From: AWTP1-13 sp035550075
GTDB taxonomy: Bacteria; Pseudomonadota; Alphaproteobacteria; Rhizobiales; Hyphomicrobiaceae
DNA: 52,669 nucleotides
Direction: 5' to 3'
Assembly (NCBI GenBank): GCA_035550075.1
Contig: DASZQG010000186.1
Span: 1-52,669, forward strand
The notes beneath the pieces were generated by a model. That model was not told the DNA's origin. It made no database searches and saw only the letters and a list, made by a program, of their open reading frames with translations. This document shows positions 16,078 through 24,770 of the stretch, in pieces; position 1 is the stretch's first letter, and every line of letters begins with the position of its first letter. A program made the position numbers and the translations under genes.

Positions 16078-16728
16078 ATGGCGGGTTCAGCCCCGGCAGG
16101 TTCCGGAAGACAGAATGTTCTCGTTCTTGTTCGCCACGGCGAAAGCGAATGGAACAAGCTCAACCTTTTCACGGGCTGGAAAGACCCCGACCTGTCGCCG
16201 AAGGGAGTCGAGGAAGCGCGTCTTGCCGGCCGGCTGCTGAAGGCTGAGGGCTACCGGTTCGACGTCGCCTATACCAGCGATTTGAAGCGGGCCCAGCGCA
16301 CGCTGACGCTGGTGCTGGAGGGTCTCGGACAGCCCAATCTTGAGACGCACAAGGACAAGCGGCTGAACGAACGCGATTACGGCGATCTTTCCGGATTGAA
16401 CAAGGACGACGCGAGAAAGCGCTGGGGCGAGGAACAGGTGCATATCTGGCGGCGCAGCTACGACGTGCCGCCACCGGGCGGAGAGAGCCTCAAGGATACG
16501 GCGGAACGCGTTCTGCCTTACTACGAGGCACATATCTGGCCCGACATGCAGGCCGGCCGCAACGTGCTGGTGGTGGCGCACGGCAACTCGCTGCGCGCAC
16601 TGGTGATGAAGATCGAGGGCCTGACGGGAGAACAGATCGTCAAGCGCGAGCTCGCAACCGGAGTGCCCCTTGTCTATAAGCTGCGGGCCGATGGCCGGAT
16701 GGCAGAGCACCGCGATCTGGTGGCCTAG
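16078..16728 (+). CDS. gpmA: 2,3-bisphosphoglycerate-dependent phosphoglycerate mutase
   Basis: 216 residues. It interconverts 3- and 2-phosphoglycerate in glycolysis and gluconeogenesis. LVRHGESEWN at 18-26 carries the phospho-accepting His20. GWKDPDLSPKG, YTSDLKRAQRT, LNERDYGDLSGLNK and VVAHGNSLRALV (second catalytic His) complete the dPGM pattern. It is shorter than the 250-residue E. coli enzyme, as usual in alphaproteobacteria. The start has a short extension (MAGSAPAGSGRQ). It probably forms an operon with dapB. Confidence 0.95.
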   Translation: MAGSAPAGSGRQNVLVLVRHGESEWNKLNLFTGWKDPDLSPKGVEEARLAGRLLKAEGYRFDVAYTSDLKRAQRTLTLVLEGLGQPNLETHKDKRLNERDYGDLSGLNKDDARKRWGEEQVHIWRRSYDVPPPGGESLKDTAERVLPYYEAHIWPDMQAGRNVLVVAHGNSLRALVMKIEGLTGEQIVKRELATGVPLVYKLRADGRMAEHRDLVA

Positions 16729-16769
16729 GTACGAACGTCCGAGGGTGTCGCGACGGGGAGCAGCGTGCC

Positions 16770-17363
16770 ATGTCCTTGGATGATGTCATCGAGCGTCTCA
16801 CCGACGACAAGGACGAGCGCAACAAGTGGGTCGGCGTCTATATCGGCGTCCTCGCGGTGCTGCTTGCGATCTGCAATATGGGAGGCGGCAACGCGGCAAA
16901 AGACGCAAGCCGCGCTCATCTCGAGGCGGCCAACACCTGGGCCTTCTTTCAGTCGAAGAACATTCGCCGCAGCCAGATTGCGCTCAACGCCGATGTCCTG
17001 GAGCTGCTGCTCAAGGCCCAGCCCGGGCTCGAGGGCGAAGCCCGCAGCCAGATCGAGGAAAAGATCAAGGACTATCGCGACCAGGTGCAGAAACTTACCA
17101 CCGATGAGGAGCGCAAAGAGGGTCTCGACGAGCTGTTCGCGCGCGGCAAGGCGCTGGAAGCCGACCGCGACATTGCGTTGCGCAAGGACCCCTATTTCGA
17201 CTGGAGCCAGGCCCTGCTGCAGATCGCGATCGTGCTAGCCTCGGTGCACCTGATCGTTGGCAACCTGTCGCTGCTCGGCATGAGCGGCGGGCTGGCGACT
17301 CTCGGCCTGCTCTTCATGCTCAACGGGTTCACCCTGGCAGTGCGGGTGCCCTTTCTCGGCTAG
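16770..17363 (+). CDS. DUF4337-like membrane protein
   Basis: 197 residues. One membrane segment near the N-terminus (WVGVYIGVLAVLLAICNMGG, 20-39) is followed by a charged helical middle with AHLEAANTWAFFQSKNIRR and KIKDYRDQVQKL. Two more segments sit at the C-terminus (LLQIAIVLASVHLIVG and GLATLGLLFMLNGFTL). The NTWAFFQSKNIR block is what I recall from DUF4337 proteins. Function unknown; the middle probably forms a coiled coil. ATG at 16770 with GGGAG upstream. It sits between gpmA and leuB without an evident link to either. Confidence 0.75.
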   Translation: MSLDDVIERLTDDKDERNKWVGVYIGVLAVLLAICNMGGGNAAKDASRAHLEAANTWAFFQSKNIRRSQIALNADVLELLLKAQPGLEGEARSQIEEKIKDYRDQVQKLTTDEERKEGLDELFARGKALEADRDIALRKDPYFDWSQALLQIAIVLASVHLIVGNLSLLGMSGGLATLGLLFMLNGFTLAVRVPFLG

Positions 17364-17438
17364 CGACAGACGCTCACTTGCACCATTCCCCGCCGCAAGC
17401 TAGCTATGCCGGACGCGAGACGACGTCCGGGGGAGCCG

Positions 17439-18551
17439 ATGGCCACGCATTCGCTTTTGCTATTGCCGGGAGACGGCATCGGGCCGGAGGTGATGGCCCA
17501 GGTCGAGCGGATCGTCGCGTTCTTCAATAAGAAAGGGAAGGCGCAGTTCAAGACCGAAACCGGGCTCGTCGGCGGCGCCGCCATCGACAAGCACGGCGTG
17601 CCGCTGGACGATGATACGCTGGCTCGCGCGCAGAAGGCGGACGCCATCGTCTTCGGGGCGGTCGGCGGCCCGAAGTGGGACAAGGTTCCCTACGAAAAGC
17701 GGCCCGAAGGTGGACTCCTGAAGCTGCGCAAGGAACTCGATCTGTTCGCCAACCTGCGGCCCGCCATCTGCTATCCCGCACTTGCCGAGGCGTCGTCGCT
17801 CAAGCGGGAGCATGTCGAGGGCCTCGATATTCTGATCCTGCGTGAGCTGACCGGCGGCACTTACTTCGGCGAACCGAAGGAGATCGTGACGCTGGAAGAC
17901 GGGCAAAAGCGCGCGGTTGACACCACGGTTTACACCACCCGAGAAATCGAGCGCATCGTGCGGGTAGCCTTCGATCTGGCGCGCAAGCGCCGCAATAAGG
18001 TGCATTCGGCCGAGAAGCGCAATGTGATGAAGACCGGCGTGCTGTGGAACCAAGTGGTCACGGAGACGCACGCGCGCGAGGCAAAGGACGTCGAATTGCA
18101 CCATATCCTCGCCGACGCCTGCGCCATGCAGCTCGTCCGCGATCCCAAGCAGTTCGATGTGATCGTCTGCGACAACCTGTTCGGCGACATGCTGTCGGAC
18201 GAAGCAGCGATGCTGACGGGCTCGATCGGCATGCTGCCCTCGGCCTCGCTCGGCGCCCCCGACCCGGCAACCGGCAAGCGCAAGGCCCTGTACGAGCCGG
18301 TGCACGGCTCTGCGCCGGACATTGCCGGCAAAGGGCTCGCCAACCCAATTGCCGCGATCGCCAGCTACGGCATGGCACTGCGCTATTCCTGCGGCCTGAC
18401 GCGTGAGGCTGACCTGGTGGAGAAGGCGGTGGCAGGCGCGCTGAGCCGGGGTCTGCGTACGGCCGACATCATGCAGCCAAATATGCGCAAGGTCGGCACC
18501 GAGGAGATGGGCTCGGCGATCCTCGAAGAGATCGAAAAGCTGGCGGCCTGA
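17439..18551 (+). CDS. leuB: 3-isopropylmalate dehydrogenase
   Basis: 370 residues. NAD-dependent oxidation and decarboxylation of 3-isopropylmalate in leucine synthesis. LLPGDGIGPEV opens the protein. The substrate loops are KLRKELDLFANLRPA (Arg residues binding substrate), LRELTGGTYFGEP, CDNLFGDMLSDEAAMLTGSIGMLPSASLG (metal-binding Asp residues) and EPVHGSAPDIAGKGLANP, all as in LeuB. Start MATHS at 17439 with GGGGGAGC upstream. Two TPP-enzyme genes follow after 14 bases, and leuC/leuD are not in the window. Confidence 0.95.
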   Translation: MATHSLLLLPGDGIGPEVMAQVERIVAFFNKKGKAQFKTETGLVGGAAIDKHGVPLDDDTLARAQKADAIVFGAVGGPKWDKVPYEKRPEGGLLKLRKELDLFANLRPAICYPALAEASSLKREHVEGLDILILRELTGGTYFGEPKEIVTLEDGQKRAVDTTVYTTREIERIVRVAFDLARKRRNKVHSAEKRNVMKTGVLWNQVVTETHAREAKDVELHHILADACAMQLVRDPKQFDVIVCDNLFGDMLSDEAAMLTGSIGMLPSASLGAPDPATGKRKALYEPVHGSAPDIAGKGLANPIAAIASYGMALRYSCGLTREADLVEKAVAGALSRGLRTADIMQPNMRKVGTEEMGSAILEEIEKLAA

Positions 18552-18565
18552 GCGGGAGAACAAGT

Positions 18566-19099
18566 ATGCCGGCAACAACCACCCCGCATGGCTGGTCGCA
18601 GGACGTGCTGCGCGAGGCCAAGAAGCGCAAGATTACGACCGTGTGCACCATTCCCGACGGAGGGCTGACGCAGCTCCTAAAGCTGGTGGAGACGGATGGC
18701 GACATGCGGTTGGTGACGCTGACCTCGGAGCAGGAGGGAATTGGCGTCTCCACCGGCTGCTGGCTCGCCGGCGGGCGGGCGATGATTGCGATGCAATCCT
18801 CGGGCGTCGGCAATTGCATCAATGCGCTGGGGCTGCCGGCTGCGTTTCGTGCGCCCTGTCTCATGCTGGTGACGATGCGCGGCCAGTGGGGCGAATTCAA
18901 TCCGTGGCAGGTGCCCATGGGGCAGGCGACGCGGCCGGCGCTCGAGGCTGTCGGCGTCAAATGCTTTCCGGTCGACAAGGCGGAGGAGGTCAGCGAGACG
19001 TTCATCGCCGCCGCCGACCTGGCCTTCAACAGCCGGGTGAGCGCCGCCGTGCTGATCAGCCAGCGCATCATCGGCGCCAAGGGGTTCGGACAAGAATGA
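18566..19099 (+). CDS. Thiamine pyrophosphate enzyme, N-terminal (Pyr) subunit; sulfopyruvate/phosphonopyruvate decarboxylase-like
   Basis: 177 residues, just the PYR-type domain of a TPP enzyme. TSEQEGIG (54-60) holds the glutamate that activates the cofactor, and AMIAMQSSGVGNCINAL and MLVTMRGQWGEFNPWQ follow. This split layout is that of sulfopyruvate decarboxylase (ComD/ComE) and relatives that decarboxylate 2-oxo acids. The start codon of the second subunit overlaps its stop (ATGA at 19096-19099), so the two are made together. The substrate cannot be read. It lies directly after leuB, which may mean a branched 2-oxo acid or an unrelated read-through. Confidence 0.85.
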   Translation: MPATTTPHGWSQDVLREAKKRKITTVCTIPDGGLTQLLKLVETDGDMRLVTLTSEQEGIGVSTGCWLAGGRAMIAMQSSGVGNCINALGLPAAFRAPCLMLVTMRGQWGEFNPWQVPMGQATRPALEAVGVKCFPVDKAEEVSETFIAAADLAFNSRVSAAVLISQRIIGAKGFGQE

Positions 19100-19686
19100 C
19101 CGCGAAATCCAACAAGATCGAACGCCGGCCGTTTATGGCCGCCCTGCTCCAGCATCGGGGCGACGCGCTGATCGTCCCGGGGCTCGGCAGCCCGACGTGG
19201 GATTGCTTCGCGGCCGGCGACGCGGCCGAGACCCTTTACTCGTGGGGTGGCATGGGCCTGGCCGCGACCACGGCTCTCGGCGTGGCGATTGCCCAGCCCA
19301 GCCGGCGTGTGGTTTGCGTGACGGGCGACGGCGAGATCACCATGGGTATCGGCTCGCTGGCCGTGATCGCTGACCAGGCGCCGAAGAACCTAGGCATCCT
19401 TGTGCTCGATAACGAGAGTTTCGGTGAGACGGGCCGGCAGCGCGGGCTTTCCAGCAATCGCCTCGACATCGCGGCCACCGCCAAGGGGATGGGAATCACG
19501 CACACGATGACGGTGACGGAGCAGGGCAAGGTCGGCGAACTTGCGGATTTTCTTTTCAAGACGCCGGGGCCGGTGCTCGCGGTTGCCAAGATCGCGCTAA
19601 CGCAGGACCCATGGTGTCTGCCCGAGAAGGACGGGGCGGCAATTGCGCACCGCTTCAGGATGGCGCTCGGGCTGGAGAAGGCTTAG
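19096..19686 (+). CDS. Thiamine pyrophosphate enzyme, C-terminal (PP) subunit; sulfopyruvate decarboxylase-like
   Basis: 196 residues, the diphosphate-binding domain. The TPP motif GDGEITMGIGSLA starts at 77 and ends with DNESFGETG at 105-113, the usual spacing from GDG to N. The SWGGMGLAATTALGVA block is typical of sulfopyruvate and phosphonopyruvate decarboxylases. Start ATG at 19096 overlaps the stop of the first subunit. The native enzyme should be a heteromer of both chains with the active site between them. An M20 peptidase gene follows after 18 bases on the same strand. Confidence 0.85.
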   Translation: MTAKSNKIERRPFMAALLQHRGDALIVPGLGSPTWDCFAAGDAAETLYSWGGMGLAATTALGVAIAQPSRRVVCVTGDGEITMGIGSLAVIADQAPKNLGILVLDNESFGETGRQRGLSSNRLDIAATAKGMGITHTMTVTEQGKVGELADFLFKTPGPVLAVAKIALTQDPWCLPEKDGAAIAHRFRMALGLEKA

Positions 19687-19704
19687 CAGCCGGAGAAGGC
19701 GGAC

Positions 19705-20877
19705 GTGGCAAAACTCACGCCTCAAGAAACCGAGCTGACGGCATGGCTCGCCAGCCAGCACGACGCGATGATCGACCTGCTGCGCGAGGTGGTCGATATC
19801 GACAGCGGAAGCTACGACAAGGCGGGCGTGGACGCGGTCGGTGCGCGCTTCATCCGATTCTTCCAGGACAACGGGCTGCTTACGGAACTTGAGCCGCACG
19901 AGCGGTTCGGCGACGCCATTCACATCCGGCTCGACGACCGGCGCAGCAACGAGCGACCCATCCTGCTGATGGGTCATCGCGACACCGTCTTTCCGAAGGG
20001 CGAAGCCGGACGACGCCCATTCAAGATCGAAGGAAGCCGCGCGTATGGGCCGGGCGTGGCCGACATGAAGGGCGGCCTTGTCATCAATGCCTTCGTGCTG
20101 GCGGCGTTCAAGCGCTTCGGCGGCAATCCGCTTCCGGTTACGGGGCTCATCACCAGCGATGAAGAAATTGCCTCGCCCTCATCACGGCCGATCATCGAGC
20201 GCACGGCTCGGGCTGCGCGCTGTGTGTTCAACTCGGAGCCGGGGCGCCCCAACGGCAATGTCGTGACGGGGCGAAAGGGCGGCGTGTTCATGAGCTTCGA
20301 GGTGTTTGGGCGCGCGGCGCATTCCGGCGGCGCGTTCGAGAAGGGCATCAGCGCCATCGGCGAGATGGCTCACAAAATTGCGGCCATGCACGCCTTGACT
20401 GACCTCAAGCGCGGCGTGACGGTCAACGTCGGCACAGTCAAGGGCGGCCAGTCGGTCAATACGACGGCGCCGCATGCGGAAGGCCAGATCGACCTGCGCT
20501 ACGTGGTACCGGAAGACCGGGCCAAGGCGCTTGCCGCGCTGCAGGCCATCGTCGACCAGGCGACCGTGCCGGGGACGACGGCGAAGCTTGAGATTCGGGG
20601 CGAGTTCCTGCCTCTGACGGTCAACCCCGCGGCCGAGACGCTGTTCGCGCACTACCGAGACGCGGCTGCGGACGCGGGGCTATCGGTGGAGGGCGAGTTC
20701 TCCGGCGGCTGCGCGGACTCCGGGTTCACGGCGGCCGTCGGCTGCCCCAGCCTGTGCTCGGTTGGCCCGGTCGGCGGCAATGCCCACACGCCGGAGGAGT
20801 ACCTGGAGACGGGCTCGCTGGTGCCGCGGGCACAAGCCCTGGCGCTTGCCATCATGCGGATGCCGGCCTCGGGCTAG
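19705..20877 (+). CDS. M20 family metallopeptidase (CPG2/ArgE/DapE-like)
   Basis: 390 residues. The two-zinc site shows as MGHRDTVFP (His91, Asp93), VADMKGG (bridging Asp120) and TSDEEIASPSS (Glu153/154), with a dimerisation/lid domain in the middle. The order and the block SGGCADSGFTAAVG resemble glutamate carboxypeptidase CPG2-type enzymes that cut N-acyl amino acids or folate-like conjugates. GTG start at 19705 with GGAGAAGG upstream. No signal peptide, so cytosolic. It may belong to the leuB-TPP transcript; the substrate is unknown. Confidence 0.85.
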   Translation: MAKLTPQETELTAWLASQHDAMIDLLREVVDIDSGSYDKAGVDAVGARFIRFFQDNGLLTELEPHERFGDAIHIRLDDRRSNERPILLMGHRDTVFPKGEAGRRPFKIEGSRAYGPGVADMKGGLVINAFVLAAFKRFGGNPLPVTGLITSDEEIASPSSRPIIERTARAARCVFNSEPGRPNGNVVTGRKGGVFMSFEVFGRAAHSGGAFEKGISAIGEMAHKIAAMHALTDLKRGVTVNVGTVKGGQSVNTTAPHAEGQIDLRYVVPEDRAKALAALQAIVDQATVPGTTAKLEIRGEFLPLTVNPAAETLFAHYRDAAADAGLSVEGEFSGGCADSGFTAAVGCPSLCSVGPVGGNAHTPEEYLETGSLVPRAQALALAIMRMPASG

Positions 20878-21048
20878 CCGCCCGTACACGACTTCCGCTC
20901 GATCTTACCCGGGCATCCCCAGCGCCCCGGTGCGGTACTACTGCATAGCGCCTCTTCGATCGGCAGTGATGGCAACAGCCACGGTCTAGGCTAAAGTCCG
21001 CCCGCGGACGGCGAAAGCGCCGCAAATACCAGTGAGGAGAGACTACAG

Positions 21049-22725
21049 GTGACTAAGCTGAACCGGCGTTCCCATCTCATAACCGAAGGCATAGCGCGCT
21101 CCCCCAATCGGGCGATGCTGCGCGCGGTGGGCTTCGGCGATGGGGACTTCGTGAAACCGATCGTGGGCGTGGCCAACGGCCATTCGACCATGAACCCCTG
21201 CAATGCCGGGATCCAGCCGCTGGTCGACCGGGCAATGGCCGCCCTCAAGGCCTCCGGCGCCATGCCGCAGGTTTTCGGATTTCCGACTGTCACCGACGGC
21301 ATCGGCATGGGCACGGAGGGGATGAAGCTTTCCCTGGTATCTCGCGAGGTGATTGCCGACGCCATCGAAGTCGCCGTCAACGGCCAGATGATGGACGGCG
21401 TGCTGTGCGTCGGCGGGTGCGACAAGAACATGCCCGGTGCCATGATGGCGATGGCGCGTATCAACGTGCCCGGGATCTTTGTTTACGCCGGTACGATCAA
21501 GCCGGGACACTGGAAAGGACAGGTGCTGACGATCGTCAGCCCGTTCGAGGCCGTTGGCGCCTACACGGCCGGCAAGATGTCGAAAGAGGATTTCGACGGC
21601 ATCGAGCGCAATGCCTGCCCCACGGTCGGGGCCTGCGGCGGCCAGTATACGGCAAACACCATGTCGTCCTCGTTCGAGGCGCTGGGCATGAGCCTGCTCG
21701 GCTCCTCGCAGATGGCCTCGCCCGATCCCGAGAAGGCCGACTCGGCGGCTCGCTCCGCGGAAGTGCTGGTCGAGGCCATCCGCAAGAACCTGAAGCCGCG
21801 CGATATCATCACCAGGAAGTCGATCGAGAACGCGATCTCGCTGGTGATGGCGACCGGCGGGTCCACCAATGCCGTGCTGCACTACCTGGCGATTGCCCGC
21901 GCGGCCGGTGTCAAATGGACGATCGACGATTTCGAGCGTATCCGCCGGCGCGTGCCCGTCCTCTGCGACCTCAAGCCGTCAGGCCGCTATGTTGCGGTGG
22001 ACTTCCATAAGGCCGGCGGTGTCCCTCAGGTTCTCAAGATCCTGCTGGCCAATGGCGTCCTGCACGGAGAGTGCATGACGATCGAGGGAAAGACGCTCGC
22101 CGAATCTTTGCGCAGCGTTCCGGCAAAGCCTCGCAGCGACCAGGACGTTATCCGTCCCTGGAGCGATCCGATGTACAAGCAGGGTCACCTGGCCATCCTG
22201 AAAGGCAACCTGTCGCCCGAAGGGTGCGTCGCCAAGATCACCGGTCTGAAGCGTCCGTCGATCACAGGCCCGGCACGCGTGTTCAACTCCGAACCGGAAT
22301 GCCTGAAGGCGATCATGGGCAAGAAGATCAAGGCCGGCGACGTGATCGTCATCCGCTACGAGGGACCCAAAGGCGGCCCCGGCATGCAGGAGATGCTGGC
22401 ACCTACATCGGCCCTGATCGGCCAGGGGCTCGGCGAGTCGGTCGGCCTGATCACTGACGGCCGGTTCTCGGGCGGCACGTGGGGCATGGTGGTCGGGCAT
22501 GTCGCGCCGGAAGCCTTCGAGGGCGGACCGATCGCGCTGATCGAGGAAGGCGACATGATCACGATTGATGCGAAAAAGCGCCTGATCGAGCTCAACGTCC
22601 CGGCGAAGGAACTGGCGGCGCGCAGGAAGAAATGGAAGCGCCCCGAGCCCCGCTATACCACCGGCGTGCTCGGCAAATATGTGAAGCTGGTATCCCCGGC
22701 GAGCACCGGCGCGACCACGAGCTGA
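21049..22725 (+). CDS. ilvD: Dihydroxy-acid dehydratase
   Basis: 558 residues. Iron-sulfur enzyme dehydrating 2,3-dihydroxy acids in valine, isoleucine and leucine synthesis. Three Cys expected as cluster ligands are present: Cys51 (MNPCNAG), Cys124 (VGGCDKNMPG) and Cys196 (VGACGGQYTANTM). LITDGRFSGGTWG and GHVAPEAFEGGPIAL near the end are family blocks. The GTG start at 21049 has GAGGAGA upstream. It is preceded by a 171-base gap with no gene, so it may have its own promoter. It converges with the pilus operon. Confidence 0.93.
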   Translation: MTKLNRRSHLITEGIARSPNRAMLRAVGFGDGDFVKPIVGVANGHSTMNPCNAGIQPLVDRAMAALKASGAMPQVFGFPTVTDGIGMGTEGMKLSLVSREVIADAIEVAVNGQMMDGVLCVGGCDKNMPGAMMAMARINVPGIFVYAGTIKPGHWKGQVLTIVSPFEAVGAYTAGKMSKEDFDGIERNACPTVGACGGQYTANTMSSSFEALGMSLLGSSQMASPDPEKADSAARSAEVLVEAIRKNLKPRDIITRKSIENAISLVMATGGSTNAVLHYLAIARAAGVKWTIDDFERIRRRVPVLCDLKPSGRYVAVDFHKAGGVPQVLKILLANGVLHGECMTIEGKTLAESLRSVPAKPRSDQDVIRPWSDPMYKQGHLAILKGNLSPEGCVAKITGLKRPSITGPARVFNSEPECLKAIMGKKIKAGDVIVIRYEGPKGGPGMQEMLAPTSALIGQGLGESVGLITDGRFSGGTWGMVVGHVAPEAFEGGPIALIEEGDMITIDAKKRLIELNVPAKELAARRKKWKRPEPRYTTGVLGKYVKLVSPASTGATTS

Positions 22726-22734
22726 CAATCGCCC

Positions 22735-22776
22735 GCGCGCGAACAGGCCAGGCGGCGAGGAGAGCTCGCGGCCTGC
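22735..22776. terminator. Possible bidirectional stem-loop between ilvD and tadC
   Basis: The 51-base gap between convergent ilvD and tadC contains CAGGCC and GGCCTG around a GCGAG/CTCGC inner stem (about 22745-22776). There is no T-run on either side, so it is a weak terminator candidate only. Confidence 0.3.
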
Positions 22777-23748
22777 TCAGTTGTACTTGAACACCTGGAT
22801 GAGCGCGGGCCCGAGGATCACCACGAACAGGACCGGCAGGAAGAAGACGATCATAGGCACCGTCAGCTTGGGGGGCAGCGCCGCCGCCTTCTTCTCGGCC
22901 TCCGCCATGCGCATGTCGCGATTTTCGCGTGCCATCACGCGCAGCGCCTGTCCCACCGGCGTGCCGTAGCGCTCGGCCTGGATCAGCGCGGTGGCGACCG
23001 CCTTGATGCCCGGGATGCCGGTACGCTTGCCGAGATTCTCAAAAGCCTGCCGCCGGTCCTGCAGGTAAGAAAGCTCCGCCGTCGTCAGGCTGAGCTCTTC
23101 GGCCAATTCCAGCGACTGTCCGCCGATCTCTCCAGCGACCTTGCCGAAGGCGGCCTCGATGGACATGCCTGACTGCACACAGATCAGCAGCATGTCGAGG
23201 GCATCGGGAAACGAGGCCTTGATGGACGTCTGCCGTCTCTGGACAAGGTTCTGGATGAAGAAATTCGGCACGTAATAGCCGACGTAGCCGACGCCTATCG
23301 CAAGCCCCAGCTTCACGATCGCCGGGTACTCGTAATCGGCAATCACAAACAGATAGAGCAGCGCGACCAGCGCAATAATGACGGGCATCGCGACACGGAA
23401 GAACATGTAGGCGACCAGTGGCGCCTGGCCGCGCAAACCCGCCATCTTCAGCTTGTCGCGTACTTCCTCGGTGTCGAACACGCTGCGCAGGTTGAAGCGG
23501 TCGACGATGTCCTGCATGAACCCTTTGGGGGTGCTGCGGAGCCTTCCGCCTTCCTTCTTCGCAAGATCCGCCAGTCGCGCGGCCCGCATTTTGTCGCGCT
23601 CTGTGGCCATGACCTGCATACGCGCGCTCAGGCGATCGCGATTGAGGACCGGCATCAGCACAGTTAGCGCCGTAGCGAATGCTGCGATTGCCGCCAGCAC
23701 GGTCACCACGATCTGCGGTTGTATCAATGCGAAGATATTATCGAGCAT
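22777..23748 (-). CDS. tadC: Tad pilus inner-membrane platform protein TadC (type II secretion F family)
   Basis: 323 residues. An N-terminal membrane segment (about 12-32) is followed by cytosolic T2SF domain helices with SFPDALDMLLICVQSGMS and GQALRVMARENRDMRMAEAE, then a C-terminal membrane segment (VPMIVFFLPVLFVVILG). This is the GspF-like platform that works with the CpaF ATPase to assemble Flp pili. Start MLDNIF at 23748, with GAGGGA upstream; the frame extends upward into tadB without homology. Last gene of the minus-strand operon; no tadD follows. Confidence 0.92.
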   Translation of the reverse strand: MLDNIFALIQPQIVVTVLAAIAAFATALTVLMPVLNRDRLSARMQVMATERDKMRAARLADLAKKEGGRLRSTPKGFMQDIVDRFNLRSVFDTEEVRDKLKMAGLRGQAPLVAYMFFRVAMPVIIALVALLYLFVIADYEYPAIVKLGLAIGVGYVGYYVPNFFIQNLVQRRQTSIKASFPDALDMLLICVQSGMSIEAAFGKVAGEIGGQSLELAEELSLTTAELSYLQDRRQAFENLGKRTGIPGIKAVATALIQAERYGTPVGQALRVMARENRDMRMAEAEKKAAALPPKLTVPMIVFFLPVLFVVILGPALIQVFKYN

Positions 23749-23765
23749 CGTCCCTCGTCCGCCGA

Positions 23766-24770
23766 TCAGTACTTGAAGTTGATCATCTTCTTCATGACCA
23801 GGATGCCGATGGTCATCCACACTCCGGCAGCGACCAGCAGGAATTGACCGAACTGCGTGGTCCACAGGATCGAGATGTAAGCCGGTGTCGTGATGTATAC
23901 GAGTGTCATCACCACAAACGGCAGGGCGCCCAGCACCGCGGCCGATGCCTTCGCTTCGGCTGACAGCGCACGCACCTTGGCCTGCAGCCGCTTGCGGTCG
24001 CGCAGCACGCCGGAAAGGTTGCCGAGCGCCTCCGAAAGATTGCCGCCCGCCTGCTGCTGGATCGAAACGACGATGGCGAAGAACCTGACTTCTGGCAGCG
24101 GCATGCGCACCATCATGCGGTCGAAGGCCTCGGACAGCGGCACACCGACCTTCTGCTGCTCCACCAGATCGGTGAATTCCCCAGCAATCGGCTGCGGCGT
24201 CTCACGCGCGATGATATTGAGGCATTCGATCAGCGGCAGGCCCGATTTGACGCCACGCACGATCACGTCGATCGCGTTGGCGAACTCCTCGATGAATTTG
24301 TACTGCCGCCGCCTTGCCAGCCGCGCGAGGATCCAGCGCGGCAGGCCGGCCGTGCCAACGAAGGCACCGAGAACCGGCACAGCGATCGGGAGGTTGGGCG
24401 CCGTGCCCCAAATGATGAAGCCGACGATAAGGCCGCACGCAAGGCTCGCCATCCAGAACGAGCGCGGGGTTACGTCCAGGCCAGCGCGCTGCAGCCGCAG
24501 GCGCATGGAGACCTTTTCGCGGGCCTTCTGCCGCTCGTCGAGCTCCTGCAGCGTTTCGGCGACCTGCCTGCGGCGGTTCTGGGCGGCCTCAACCTGCGTT
24601 TTCAGGGCCAGCCGGCGAGTCTTATTCTCGGTTGCGGCCTGTACGCGCTTGGTCGCGCGCCGCTGACCGGAGATGAACGGATACATGAGGATGTAGGCGA
24701 CGACCGCAATGGAGATTGCGGCCACCGTCAACAGCCCAACGAGCATCAGATCATTGCTATCCACGCGCAT
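23766..24770 (-). CDS. tadB: Tad pilus inner-membrane platform protein TadB (type II secretion F family)
   Basis: 334 residues. N-terminal membrane segment LMLVGLLTVAAISIAVVAY, then a charged helix (ATENKTRRLALKTQ), two middle membrane segments and a T2SF domain with FANAIDVIVRGVKSGLPL and SIQQQAGGNLSEALGNLSG. Two C-terminal membrane segments close it. It pairs with TadC in the platform. Start MRVDSND at 24770 with GGGGG upstream, overlapping the cpaF end by 14 bases, which suggests coupling. Gap to tadC 17 bases. Confidence 0.92.
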   Translation of the reverse strand: MRVDSNDLMLVGLLTVAAISIAVVAYILMYPFISGQRRATKRVQAATENKTRRLALKTQVEAAQNRRRQVAETLQELDERQKAREKVSMRLRLQRAGLDVTPRSFWMASLACGLIVGFIIWGTAPNLPIAVPVLGAFVGTAGLPRWILARLARRRQYKFIEEFANAIDVIVRGVKSGLPLIECLNIIARETPQPIAGEFTDLVEQQKVGVPLSEAFDRMMVRMPLPEVRFFAIVVSIQQQAGGNLSEALGNLSGVLRDRKRLQAKVRALSAEAKASAAVLGALPFVVMTLVYITTPAYISILWTTQFGQFLLVAAGVWMTIGILVMKKMINFKY

